A DNA stretch of 64,000 bases from NCBI GenBank assembly GCA_963732405.1, contig CAVSZG010000004.1:310001-374000 (forward strand), given 5' to 3'. Shown piece after piece: positions 25,772 to 33,932 of this stretch. This DNA comes from JAUIAI01 sp963732405 (GTDB lineage: Bacteria > Pseudomonadota > Gammaproteobacteria > Burkholderiales > Burkholderiaceae_E). Both the position numbers and the translations under genes were made by a program. Within the stretch, counting starts at the first letter, position 1. Every line of letters starts with the position of its first letter. The notes under the pieces are model-generated. The model did not search any database. It was not told the origin of the DNA and was given only the letters and a program-made list of their open reading frames with translations.

Positions 25772-26568
25772 TGGCTGACGAACCACAGGAAGAGAGTTTC
25801 GTCTCTCATCTGGTCGAGCTGCGCGACCGCCTCATCAAGGCGCTGGCCGTGGTGTTGCTGCTGTTCATCGGCTGCTTCTACTTCTCCGGCGACATCATGA
25901 AGTTCCTGTCGTTGCCGCTCTACGACGCGCTGCCCGCCGGATCCCGGCCCATCTTCACCGATCAGGCTGGCGCATTCTTCACCCTCACCAAGGTCGCCTT
26001 CATGACCGCGGTGCTGTTTTCCATGCCGTGGATTCTGTATCAGGCGTGGGCCTTCGTGGCGCCGGGCCTGTATGAACACGAGCGCAAATTCGCCGTGCCC
26101 TTGATGGTCTCCAGCGTGTTCTTTCTGGTGCTGGGCATCAGTTTCGCCTGGCTGTTCGTCCTGCCGGCGGCCTACAAGTTCTTCATTGTGATGTCGTCGC
26201 AAACCGGCGCCGAAATCCTCCAGGATCTGCAGAAGTACTGGGATTTCACGCTGGCGATCTTTTTCGGATTCGGCCTGACCTTCGAAGTGCCGGTGGTGCA
26301 GATGTTGCTCGTGAAGGCCGGTGTCGTGACGGCCGATCAGTTGCGGGCGGCCCGCCGCTATGTGGTGGTGGGCGCCTTCGTGCTGGCCGCGGTCCTGACG
26401 CCGCCTGATGTGCTCTCGCAATTCATGCTGGCGATTCCGCTCATCATTCTCTATGAGATCGGCATCTGGCTGGCGCAGTTCATCAAGGTCCGCAGCCGCA
26501 ATCCCGATGCCGATCCCGAGGACGACGCGGGCAGCAGTTCCGGAACTGGCTCGGTCGGCGCCACGTAA
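25771..26568 (+). CDS. tatC: Twin-arginine translocase subunit TatC
   Basis: TatC binds twin-arginine signal peptides. The 265-residue product has six membrane segments, the N-terminal SFVSHLVELRDRLIKAL motif, and FLVLGISFAWLFVLP and FGLTFEVPV, which are conserved in the family. It ends 15 bp from the end of the convergent protease gene with no terminator-like hairpin between them. One likely Tat substrate, the Rieske protein, is encoded about 2.8 kb downstream. Confidence 0.97.
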   Translation: MADEPQEESFVSHLVELRDRLIKALAVVLLLFIGCFYFSGDIMKFLSLPLYDALPAGSRPIFTDQAGAFFTLTKVAFMTAVLFSMPWILYQAWAFVAPGLYEHERKFAVPLMVSSVFFLVLGISFAWLFVLPAAYKFFIVMSSQTGAEILQDLQKYWDFTLAIFFGFGLTFEVPVVQMLLVKAGVVTADQLRAARRYVVVGAFVLAAVLTPPDVLSQFMLAIPLIILYEIGIWLAQFIKVRSRNPDADPEDDAGSSSGTGSVGAT

Positions 26569-26583
26569 GTGGCATCGGCTGGC

Positions 26584-27774
26584 TCAGGGGGGCAGATCGG
26601 CCGGTCGTTTGTCCACCGTAATGGCGATCCGCAGCGCTTGGCCGTCGCGCAAAAAATCGAATAATGCCGTCGTTCCTGGCCTGAGCCGCGCCACCGTATT
26701 GAGCATGCCCGTGGTGCTGGTCACCGCTTGATCGTTGATCGCGACGACGATGTCGCCAACGTTCACCCCGGCGCGCGCTGCCGGTCCACCGTGAACGATG
26801 CCGGCGATCATCGTGCCGGTGTCGTGCGGCTTTCCGACCTGTCTGTCCAGCCGGACCATGATGTCCTGCGGCTCCACGCCGATGAAGCCGCGGACCACCG
26901 ACCCATGGTCGCGCAGCTGTTCGAAGACCTCTTTCATCGTGCTGATCGGAATGGCAAAACCAATGCCCAGTGAACCGCCGTTGCGCGAAAAGATCGCGGT
27001 ATTGATGCCCAGCAGCCGACCTTTTGCATCGACCAGTGCACCGCCGGAGTTGCCCGGATTGATGGCGGCATCGGTCTGAATGAAGTTCTCGAAGGTGTTG
27101 ATGCCGAGTTGGTCGCGGCCCAGGGCGCTGACGATGCCCATCGTGACTGTCTGGCCGACGCCGAATGGGTTGCCGATCGCCAGCACCAGATCACCCACCT
27201 GCGCGGCATCGGGATCGGAAAAGGCGATAGGCCTGAGATCGTTACGGCCGGTGGCCAGCAGGGCCAGATCGGTCTCGGGGTCGCTGCCGATCAGCCGGGC
27301 GGCAAGCGGCGAGCCATCGGACAGAATCACTTCCAACGGGCCGGCCGCTTCGACCACATGATGATTGGTCAACACATAACCATCGGTGGAGACGATCACG
27401 CCCGACCCCAGACTGCTGCGGCCCGACGGGTCGGCGCTGTCGGGCGGCTCGAGGGCGGACATGCCGGACTGCCCGTCCGGTCGCTGCCCGGGTGAGGCAT
27501 CGACGGGTTCGGTGGTGACGATGCTCACCACGGCCGGAATCGCCTCGCGCGCTGCGCCGGCCAAAGAGATGATCGCCGGGCTGGTCAAGGGCGGCTGCTG
27601 GGCCGTGGCCTCGATCGCAGGCGCCTGTGTCGGCATCGTGTGATCCGCTCTGCTACTCTGGAGCGCCGGTGCGATGGGCCCCAGCCAGGCGGGTCGCAGC
27701 ACCGATAGTGTGAAGATGATCGCCAGGCAGATCGTGACTGCCTGGGCGAAAACCAACCAGAGCCTGTCAAGCAT
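26584..27774 (-). CDS. DegS/AlgW-type periplasmic serine endoprotease (S1C family, one PDZ)
   Basis: The 396-residue product has an N-terminal membrane anchor (about 7-28) with no clear cleavage site, a trypsin-like domain with the triad His (TNHHVVEA), Asp (PETDLALL) and Ser (PGNSGGAL), and one PDZ domain (about 290-385: RGFIGVEPQDI, GIVHGGPAARAGVNVGD). One PDZ and a retained anchor fit the DegS/HhoB/AlgW group, which in E. coli starts sigma-E signalling by cutting RseA. An Rse system is not in the window. The ATG at 27774 (MLDRLWLVFA) is preferred to 27804, which would overlap the divergent NIF3 gene. Confidence 0.9.
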   Translation of the reverse strand: MLDRLWLVFAQAVTICLAIIFTLSVLRPAWLGPIAPALQSSRADHTMPTQAPAIEATAQQPPLTSPAIISLAGAAREAIPAVVSIVTTEPVDASPGQRPDGQSGMSALEPPDSADPSGRSSLGSGVIVSTDGYVLTNHHVVEAAGPLEVILSDGSPLAARLIGSDPETDLALLATGRNDLRPIAFSDPDAAQVGDLVLAIGNPFGVGQTVTMGIVSALGRDQLGINTFENFIQTDAAINPGNSGGALVDAKGRLLGINTAIFSRNGGSLGIGFAIPISTMKEVFEQLRDHGSVVRGFIGVEPQDIMVRLDRQVGKPHDTGTMIAGIVHGGPAARAGVNVGDIVVAINDQAVTSTTGMLNTVARLRPGTTALFDFLRDGQALRIAITVDKRPADLPP

Positions 27775-27785
27775 GGAGCGGCGCC

Positions 27786-28586
27786 GTGGCGGTGAGCATT
27801 TCAAAAAGCAAGGGTAACGCCAAACCGGCGCTCCCCACGGTCACGCCCGCGCAGCTGCAACAGGCACTGGACGGTTTGCTTGAACCTCACCGGTTCAATG
27901 ATTATTGTCCGAACGGCCTGCAGGTCCAGGGGCGCGAGGCCATCGGAACGCTGATCAGCGGGGTCACGGCCAGCCAGCGTTTCCTCGAGGCCGCGGTCGC
28001 GGCCGGTGCCCATGCCGTGCTCGTGCATCATGGATGGTTCTGGCGGGGCGAAGACCCGCGCATCATCGGTGCCCGGCACCGCCGGCTGGCCACCCTGATG
28101 CAGGCCGATGTGAATCTGTTCGCCTATCACCTGCCGCTCGATGCGCATCCCGAACTGGGCAACAACGCCCAACTCGCCGCGCGTCTGGCTTGGCCTATCC
28201 ATGGTCGGACCGGTCGTGATGAACTCGTGTTCTGGGGCGATCTGGCCACCGGGGTTACACCGACGGGCCTGGCCCGACAACTGGCTGACGCGCTGGGGCG
28301 CGCCCCGCTCATGGTGGGTGAGCCGCCCGGTCGGCTGCGTCGGATCGCCTGGTGCACCGGCGGCGCCCAGGACGGTATCAGTGAAGCCATCGAACTGGGG
28401 GCTCACGCCTATGTGAGCGGCGAAATCTCCGAGCGCACCACCCATATCGCACGCGAAGCCGGAATTGCCTACTTCGCGGCGGGCCATCATGCCACCGAGC
28501 GCTACGGCGTTCAGGCGGTGGGCGAGGCGGTCGCAGCCAGCCTGGGCCTGGTCCATCGTTTTATCGATGACGACAATCCGGTCTGA
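27786..28586 (+). CDS. NIF3-like (YbgI family) metal-binding protein
   Basis: NIF3/YbgI proteins are dinuclear-metal toroidal hexamers of uncertain function; E. coli YbgI has been linked to nucleotide or cell-wall metabolism. The 266-residue product shows FNDYCPNGLQVQGRE and AVLVHHGWFW (metal-binding His pair), LPLDAHPELGNNAQLA and ISERTTHIAREAGI, then GHHATERYGVQA. It starts with GTG 27786 or 27792, only about 11 bp from the start of the divergent protease gene. Position beside the protease and petABC is common in betaproteobacteria. Confidence 0.9.
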   Translation: MAVSISKSKGNAKPALPTVTPAQLQQALDGLLEPHRFNDYCPNGLQVQGREAIGTLISGVTASQRFLEAAVAAGAHAVLVHHGWFWRGEDPRIIGARHRRLATLMQADVNLFAYHLPLDAHPELGNNAQLAARLAWPIHGRTGRDELVFWGDLATGVTPTGLARQLADALGRAPLMVGEPPGRLRRIAWCTGGAQDGISEAIELGAHAYVSGEISERTTHIAREAGIAYFAAGHHATERYGVQAVGEAVAASLGLVHRFIDDDNPV

Positions 28587-28602
28587 TCACCAGCGCTGTC
28601 AA

Positions 28603-28636
28603 GGCGCCACTGCCCCGGTGCGGGCAGCAGGGGCGC
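28603..28636. terminator. Imperfect hairpin between convergent NIF3 and mscL genes
   Basis: GGCGCC...GGCGCC flanks an inner CTGCCC/GGGCAG stem with a 6-base loop, with a small bulge. It lies between two convergent genes and could serve both strands. There is no T-run, so intrinsic termination is unproven. Confidence 0.35.
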
Positions 28637-28663
28637 CGGTGCCTCACGAACGACGCGCTTCGA

Positions 28664-29086
28664 TCAGGCCCGCTTGAGCAGGTCGCGGATTTCGGTCAGC
28701 AGGGCGACGTCCGCCGGGGGCGCGGACGGGGCGGCAACTTCCTGGCGTTTGAAGCTGTTCACGAGCTTGACCATCTGGAAGATGATGAAGGCCAGGATCA
28801 GAAAGTTGAGCATGACCGTGATGAAGTTCCCGTAAGCCAGCATCGGCGCACCTGCCTTGCTGAGTGCCTCATAGGTGTTGGCGACACCCTCGGGCGCCTT
28901 GCCCAGCAGAACGAAATAGTTGGAGAAATCGAGCCCACCGAAGATGGCGCCCACAATGGGCATGATGATGTCCTTCACCAGTGAATCCACGATCTTGCCG
29001 AACGCCGCACCAATGATCACGCCCACGGCGAGATCCATTACGTTACCTTTGGCGATGAAATCCTTGAATTCCGACATCATTGACAT
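28664..29086 (-). CDS. mscL: Large-conductance mechanosensitive channel
   Basis: MscL opens under membrane tension to release solutes during osmotic downshock. The 140-residue product has the usual length with MSEFKDFIAKGNVMDLAVGVIIGAAFGKIV split across the N-terminal helix and first membrane segment, GGLDFSNYF in the periplasmic loop, the second membrane segment near NFLILAFIIFQMV, and the cytoplasmic helix LLTEIRDLLKRA. Three in-frame ATGs (29086, 29080, 29077) are close together; the exact one is uncertain. Confidence 0.96.
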   Translation of the reverse strand: MSMMSEFKDFIAKGNVMDLAVGVIIGAAFGKIVDSLVKDIIMPIVGAIFGGLDFSNYFVLLGKAPEGVANTYEALSKAGAPMLAYGNFITVMLNFLILAFIIFQMVKLVNSFKRQEVAAPSAPPADVALLTEIRDLLKRA

Positions 29087-29334
29087 GTGCTCTGCTCCGT
29101 TGGTTCTCGAGGGATCCCGGCCTGGGAAGTCAGGCCGTGGTAGGTCAGCGATCTGCCGCGATCGGGTGACTGGCGCGCATTATTGCATTGCCATATCACG
29201 GCTCGGAAGCCCGGATGATGCCGGTCAAGCAATGCTGTTGCGTGTGGGCCCGTGACGCGGCGCAGGGCTTCGATGACGCAGCGCAATAGGCTACAATCAC
29301 TGGTTTAACGGCTTTTTTTCGGGAGTTGGCGCGC

Positions 29335-30006
29335 ATGAACGAGCGCAAGGATGAGGCAGATCCCGCGGGAAGCGTCGGTTCGCATCAGGCGCCCGCGCGC
29401 AGTTTCGTACCCGGTCCGATGGACGCCCAAAAGCGCAACACGCTCGCCCTGACGGCGGCACTGGGCGCACTGGGCGGTGCGGCTGCCGCCGTGCCCATGG
29501 TCAGCACGTTTGCACCTTCCGAGCGGGCCAAGGCCGCTGGTGCCCCGGTCGAGATCGACATTTCCAAGCTGGCTCCCGGCGAAGTCGCCACCGCCGAATG
29601 GCGTGGCAATCCGGTCTGGATCCTCAAACGCACGCCCGAAATGCTCGAGTCGCTCAAGGTCACCGATGAGCGGGTGCTGGATCCGCATTCGTCGACGTCA
29701 TGGCAGTTGCCCATGCCCGAATACGCCAAGAATGATCTGCGTTCGATCAAGCCCGAGGTGCTGGTGGTGGTCGGCATCTGCTCGCATCTGGGTTGTTCGC
29801 CGATCGCGAAGTTCGATCCCGGTGCCCAGCCCTCCCTGCCGGACGACTGGGCCGGCGGATTCCTGTGCCCCTGCCATGGCTCGACCTTCGACCTCGCCGG
29901 CAGGGTGTATCCGAACAAGCCGGCCAACAAGAATCTGGACGTCCCGCCGCACAAGTATCTGTCGGACACCCGGCTGCTGATCGGCGCGGACGATTCCCAG
30001 GCCTGA
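29335..30006 (+). CDS. petA: Ubiquinol-cytochrome c reductase Rieske iron-sulfur subunit
   Basis: PetA carries the 2Fe-2S cluster of the cytochrome bc1 complex and passes electrons from ubiquinol to cytochrome c1. The 223-residue product has the cluster motifs C149-x-H151-xx-C154 (CSHLGC) and C178-x-C180-H181 (CPCHGS), and one membrane anchor (about 36-60) before SERAKAAGAPVEIDIS. The anchor is preceded by MDAQKRNTLAL, so the usual Tat twin Arg is Lys33-Arg34. Start chosen at ATG 29335, with GGGAG upstream; ATG 29419 is an alternative. A TACAAT -10-like element is at 29292-29297. petB and petC follow. Confidence 0.95.
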   Translation: MNERKDEADPAGSVGSHQAPARSFVPGPMDAQKRNTLALTAALGALGGAAAAVPMVSTFAPSERAKAAGAPVEIDISKLAPGEVATAEWRGNPVWILKRTPEMLESLKVTDERVLDPHSSTSWQLPMPEYAKNDLRSIKPEVLVVVGICSHLGCSPIAKFDPGAQPSLPDDWAGGFLCPCHGSTFDLAGRVYPNKPANKNLDVPPHKYLSDTRLLIGADDSQA

Positions 30007-30136
30007 TGACGTGATCCGCTGGTTTGCCGGATAAGCAGACCCGGTCGGCTCCGCCACATGGGCGGCCCGATCAGCACCGATCCGGGCGGCATTGCCGCCA
30101 GCATGACAACAAGCCTAGCGAACGGAGCAGCAAGCA

Positions 30137-31531
30137 ATGGCGAGCGAGAAAATAGTCGATACGACCGGCCTGATGGGCTGGATCGACAGGCGATTCCCGG
30201 CCACCGTCCTGTGGAAACGGGACATGGCCGAGTACTACGCGCCGAAGAACTTCAATTTCTGGTACTTCTTCGGCTCGCTGGCCATGCTCGTGCTGGTGAT
30301 GCAGATCGTTACCGGCATTTTCCTCACCATGCATTACAAGCCCGATGCCGCCAAGGCATTCGAGTCCGTCGAATACATCATGCGCGACGTGCCCTGGGGC
30401 TGGCTGGTGCGTTATCTGCATTCGACCGGCGCCTCGGCCTTTTTCATCGTCGTTTATCTGCACATGTTCCGCGGCCTGATCTACGGGTCGTATCGCAAAC
30501 CGCGCGAGCTGATCTGGGTGTTCGGCTGCATGATCTTTCTGGCGCTCATGGCTGAAGCGTTTTTCGGTTATCTGCTTCCCTGGGGACAGATGTCCTACTG
30601 GGGCGCCCAGGTCATCGTCAATCTGTTCTCCGCAATCCCGTTCATCGGCCCCGATCTGTCGCTGCTCATCCGCGGCGACTATGTGGTGTCCGATGCCACC
30701 TTGAACCGGTTCTTCGCCTTCCACGTGATCGCCATCCCGCTGGTGCTGCTGGGGCTGGTCGCGGCGCACATCGTGGCGCTGCATGAGGTGGGCTCGAACA
30801 ACCCCGACGGCATCGAGATTAAGGACAACAAGGACGAACACGGCGTGCCGCGCGACGGTATTCCCTTCCACCCGTATTACTCGGTGCACGATCTGGTCGG
30901 TGTGGCGGGTTTCCTGTTCCTGTTCTCGGCGATCGTATTCTTCGCCCCTGAAATGGGCGGTTACTTCCTCGAATTCAACAATTTCATTCCGGCCAATCCG
31001 TTGCAGACCCCGCCGCATATCGCGCCGGTCTGGTACTTCACGCCGTTTTATTCGATCCTGCGGGCCACGACCGCCGAGTTCCTGCATGTACTGGCCATCG
31101 TGCTGGCCATCTGGTGGCTGTTGCTGGTCCTCTCGCGCACCCATGTGCTGAACAAGCTCATCGCCACCGTGGGCGTGGCCGGCTTCGTCGGCCTGTACCT
31201 GTTCTTCCCCGAGCAGTTCAGCGCCAAGTTCTGGGGCGTGGTCATGATGGGTGCCTCCACCCTGATCTTCTTCGCGCTGCCCTGGATCGACAACAGTCCG
31301 GTGCGTTCGATCCGTTACCGCCCGAGCTGGCACAAAATCGTGTATGCCTTGTTCGTCGTGGCCTTCGTGGTGCTGGGCTACTTCGGCGTCGAAGCACCCT
31401 CGGTGATCAATGAGCGGACCTCCCAGTTATTCACCGTGGTGTATTTCTCGTTTTTCCTGTTCATGCCGTGGTGGAGCAAGATGGGCGAGCCCAAGCCTGT
31501 CCCCTCGCGTGTCGTCTTCAATCCGCATTGA
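30137..31531 (+). CDS. petB: Cytochrome b subunit of the bc1 complex
   Basis: Cytochrome b binds hemes bL and bH and forms the quinol oxidation and reduction sites. The 464-residue product has eight membrane segments, paired heme-ligand histidines (RYLHSTGASAFF and the later VVYLHMFRG; FHVIAIPL and VAAHIVALH), and MSYWGAQVI at the quinol-oxidation helix. FTPFYSILRA replaces the mitochondrial PEWY region with a variant; the local WYFTPFY is the bacterial form. GGAGC precedes the ATG. petC begins 13 bp downstream. Confidence 0.97.
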   Translation: MASEKIVDTTGLMGWIDRRFPATVLWKRDMAEYYAPKNFNFWYFFGSLAMLVLVMQIVTGIFLTMHYKPDAAKAFESVEYIMRDVPWGWLVRYLHSTGASAFFIVVYLHMFRGLIYGSYRKPRELIWVFGCMIFLALMAEAFFGYLLPWGQMSYWGAQVIVNLFSAIPFIGPDLSLLIRGDYVVSDATLNRFFAFHVIAIPLVLLGLVAAHIVALHEVGSNNPDGIEIKDNKDEHGVPRDGIPFHPYYSVHDLVGVAGFLFLFSAIVFFAPEMGGYFLEFNNFIPANPLQTPPHIAPVWYFTPFYSILRATTAEFLHVLAIVLAIWWLLLVLSRTHVLNKLIATVGVAGFVGLYLFFPEQFSAKFWGVVMMGASTLIFFALPWIDNSPVRSIRYRPSWHKIVYALFVVAFVVLGYFGVEAPSVINERTSQLFTVVYFSFFLFMPWWSKMGEPKPVPSRVVFNPH

Positions 31532-31544
31532 GCCAAACGAACCC

Positions 31545-32426
31545 ATGAACTACGGACTCATCCGCCGGGCCGGTGCAGCGATCGTCGTGTCGGTCGGCCT
31601 GCTTGTTCCCTCCCTGGCCAGCGCCGCTGAAGGCGGGGTTGCGCTCGATCATTTTCCGACCGAGAAGCTGACCAATCTGCCCTCACTGCAGAATGGCGCC
31701 AAGCTGTTCATCAATTATTGTCTGGGCTGTCACAGCGCCAATTCCATGCGCTATAACCGCCTCCAGGACATCGGCCTGACCGAGCAGCAGATCAAGGAAA
31801 ATCTGTTGTTCACTGGCGAGAAGGTCGGTGATCCGATGAAAATCGCGATGAACCCGGCCGATGCCAAGACCTGGCTGGGCGCGGCGCCACCCGATCTGTC
31901 CGTCATCGCGCGGGCCCGCTCCTCGGGTGCGGGTTCCGGCTCTGACTGGCTGTATACCTTCCTGCGCAGTTTCTATCGCGATGCTTCCCGCCCCACGGGC
32001 TGGAACAACACGGTATTTCCCAATGTGGGCATGCCGCATGTGCTCTGGCCCCTGGAAGGGCAGCGGGGCGTGGTGATCCGCGAAACCAAGAGCGTGGGTG
32101 GTGGTGATGGTCATGGCGGTCAGATGGAAACCCTGGTCAAACGTTATGATCTGAGCGGTGGCGTGACGGAAGAAAAGGCCGATGCGGATGGCTCCCATGG
32201 TGCCCATGCCGGTACGACCTTCGAACTGCTGGCGCCGGTGGGTGGCAGCCTGAACCGACTTGAATATGACAATGAGGTCGGCGATCTGGTGGCCTATCTC
32301 ACCTACATGGCCGATCCGACTGCGCGTACCCGTGGCCGACTGGGCATCTGGGTGCTCATTTTCCTGGGTATCCTGTTCGTCGCCACCTGGATGCTGAACA
32401 AGGCGTTCTGGCGCGACATCAAGTAG
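31545..32426 (+). CDS. petC: Cytochrome c1 subunit of the bc1 complex
   Basis: Cytochrome c1 is the periplasmic c-type heme subunit, anchored at its C-terminus. The 293-residue product starts MNYGLIRRAGAAIVVS with a signal peptide cleaved near LASAAEGG. It carries the heme motif CLGCH and a methionine ligand candidate in PNVGMPHVLW, and ends with a membrane anchor (about 268-285) and a WRDIK tail. A His/Gly-rich loop (GGGDGHGG, SHGAHAG) lies before the anchor. A strong hairpin terminator follows. Confidence 0.96.
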   Translation: MNYGLIRRAGAAIVVSVGLLVPSLASAAEGGVALDHFPTEKLTNLPSLQNGAKLFINYCLGCHSANSMRYNRLQDIGLTEQQIKENLLFTGEKVGDPMKIAMNPADAKTWLGAAPPDLSVIARARSSGAGSGSDWLYTFLRSFYRDASRPTGWNNTVFPNVGMPHVLWPLEGQRGVVIRETKSVGGGDGHGGQMETLVKRYDLSGGVTEEKADADGSHGAHAGTTFELLAPVGGSLNRLEYDNEVGDLVAYLTYMADPTARTRGRLGIWVLIFLGILFVATWMLNKAFWRDIK

Positions 32427-32466
32427 ACAATCGCCTGCGTATCGTACGGCGCGCGGTCCATTGCGG

Positions 32467-32500
32467 CCCGGATGCATTTCAAGCGAATGCATCCGGGTTT
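32467..32500 (+). terminator. Terminator after petABC
   Basis: A perfect 12-bp stem (CCCGGATGCATT / AATGCATCCGGG) with a 7-base loop is followed by TTT, 40 bp after the petC stop. The stem is near-symmetrical and could act in both directions. The T-run is short but the stem is unusually strong. Confidence 0.75.
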
Positions 32501-32563
32501 CGCGCTTTGCGGTCCGCGTCGGATGAATCGCGGGCCCAACTTTTTCATTAGGAGTCTCTCATC

Positions 32564-33178
32564 ATGATGGTCCTGTATTCGGGAACCACCTGCCCGTTCA
32601 GTCAGCGATGCCGCTTTGTTCTGTTCGAAAAGGGCATGGATTTCGAAATCCGGGACGTCGATCTGTACAACAAGCCCGAAGACATCTCGATCATGAATCC
32701 CTATGGTCAGGTGCCGGTGCTGGTCGAGCGCGACCTGATCCTGTACGAATCGAACATCATCAACGAGTACATCGATGAGCGGTTTCCGCATCCGCAGCTG
32801 ATGCCGGCCGATCCGGTGATGCGTGCCCGGGCCCGTCTGTTCCTGTTCAATTTTGAGCGTGAACTGTTCGTGCATGTGCAGGCGCTGGAGCGGCGCGATC
32901 CCCAGGGCGGCAATCCGGCCGCCATGGAAGAGGCGCGCGCCCAGATCCGCGATCGGCTCACCCAGCTCACGCCCATCTTCGTGAAGAACAAGTTCATGCT
33001 GGGCGAGGAGTTCTCGATGCTCGACGTGGCGATCGCGCCCCTGCTGTGGCGCCTCGACCATTACGGGATCGAGATGCCCAAATCGGCGGCGCCCCTGCTG
33101 CGATATTCAGAGCGCATGTTCTCCCGGCCGGCCTATATCGAAGCACTCACGCCGTCGGAAAAGGTCATGCGCCGCTGA
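32564..33178 (+). CDS. sspA: Stringent starvation protein A (GST-fold)
   Basis: SspA is a glutathione-S-transferase-fold protein that binds RNA polymerase and alters transcription under starvation and acid stress. The 204-residue product begins MMVLYSGTTCPFSQRCRFVLFEK, and shows NPYGQVPVLVERD and LYESNIINEYIDERFPHPQL, then EFSMLDVAIAPLLWRL in the C-terminal helical domain. AGGAG lies 9 bases before the ATG. The petABC-sspAB order is typical of betaproteobacteria. Confidence 0.95.
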   Translation: MMVLYSGTTCPFSQRCRFVLFEKGMDFEIRDVDLYNKPEDISIMNPYGQVPVLVERDLILYESNIINEYIDERFPHPQLMPADPVMRARARLFLFNFERELFVHVQALERRDPQGGNPAAMEEARAQIRDRLTQLTPIFVKNKFMLGEEFSMLDVAIAPLLWRLDHYGIEMPKSAAPLLRYSERMFSRPAYIEALTPSEKVMRR

Positions 33179-33192
33179 GCCGGAAGATTCTC

Positions 33193-33840
33193 ATGAGTGA
33201 GTTGTCCACCAAGCCGTATCTGCTGCGTGCGATCCACCAATGGTGCACCGACTGTGGCTACACGCCGTATCTGGCGGTGGCCGTGGACGAGAAAACGATC
33301 GTGCCGCGGGCCTTCGTGCGGGCTGGCGAGATCGTGCTCAATGTCTCGATCACGGCGACGGACAAGCTGCAGATGGGCAATGAGCTCATCGAGTTCCAGG
33401 CGCGATTCAACGGCCGGGCGATGGATCTGTCGATCCCGGTGGACAATGTCTCGGCCATCTACGCCCGGGAAAACGGCCATGGCATGGCCTTCGAGGTCGC
33501 CAAGGCGCCGGCCCTGCCTGAGCCGCCGTCCGCCGACACACCGACTGCCGACACGCCGTCCGCCGACACGCCATCCGTGCCCGAGCCGGTCGCTTCGACT
33601 ACACCGCAGGACGCCGAGTCATCCGATTCGTCGGGGAATCGCCCCCGGCTGGCCGTCGCCGGACCGTCAGCCCGCCGACGTTTGTCCGCCGTGCCCGATG
33701 CCGGCGAGAACCACCATCCGGCCGACCCTGAGACGCCGGTCGATCCGGCCATGGGTGACGGGCCCGATGCCAGGCCTGATAATCGTGGTGGGCCGCCCGC
33801 CAAACCGCGCGGCAAGCCCACGCTGACACGCATCAAATAA
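33193..33840 (+). CDS. sspB: ClpXP protease specificity-enhancing factor SspB
   Basis: SspB tethers ssrA-tagged and other substrates to ClpXP. The 215-residue product has the substrate-binding domain (about 1-110: KPYLLRAIHQWCTDCGYTPYL, VPRAFVRAGEIVLNVS, LSIPVDNVSAIYARENG). A long disordered tail with ADTPT-ADTPS-ADTPS repeats follows, and a basic C-terminus (GKPTLTRIK) matches the ClpX-binding tail of the family. I start at ATG 33193, 14 bp after sspA; a longer frame from 33046 overlaps sspA and has no similarity. Confidence 0.94.
   Translation: MSELSTKPYLLRAIHQWCTDCGYTPYLAVAVDEKTIVPRAFVRAGEIVLNVSITATDKLQMGNELIEFQARFNGRAMDLSIPVDNVSAIYARENGHGMAFEVAKAPALPEPPSADTPTADTPSADTPSVPEPVASTTPQDAESSDSSGNRPRLAVAGPSARRRLSAVPDAGENHHPADPETPVDPAMGDGPDARPDNRGGPPAKPRGKPTLTRIK
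33532..33576. repeat. 15-bp imperfect tandem repeat (3 units) in sspB
   Basis: Three consecutive gccgacac-type 15-bp units encode ADTPT, ADTPS and ADTPS in the flexible linker of SspB. The unit length keeps the frame, so copy number can vary linker length. Confidence 0.85.
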
Positions 33841-33841
33841 C

Positions 33842-33917
<76 letters not shown>

Positions 33918-33932
33918 ATTCCGACAAGGCGG

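Noticed and set aside
30071..31333. A 420-codon minus-strand open frame
   Set aside because: It is antisense to petB, whose heme ligands and membrane segments are unmistakable. The frame has no domain and no ribosome site.
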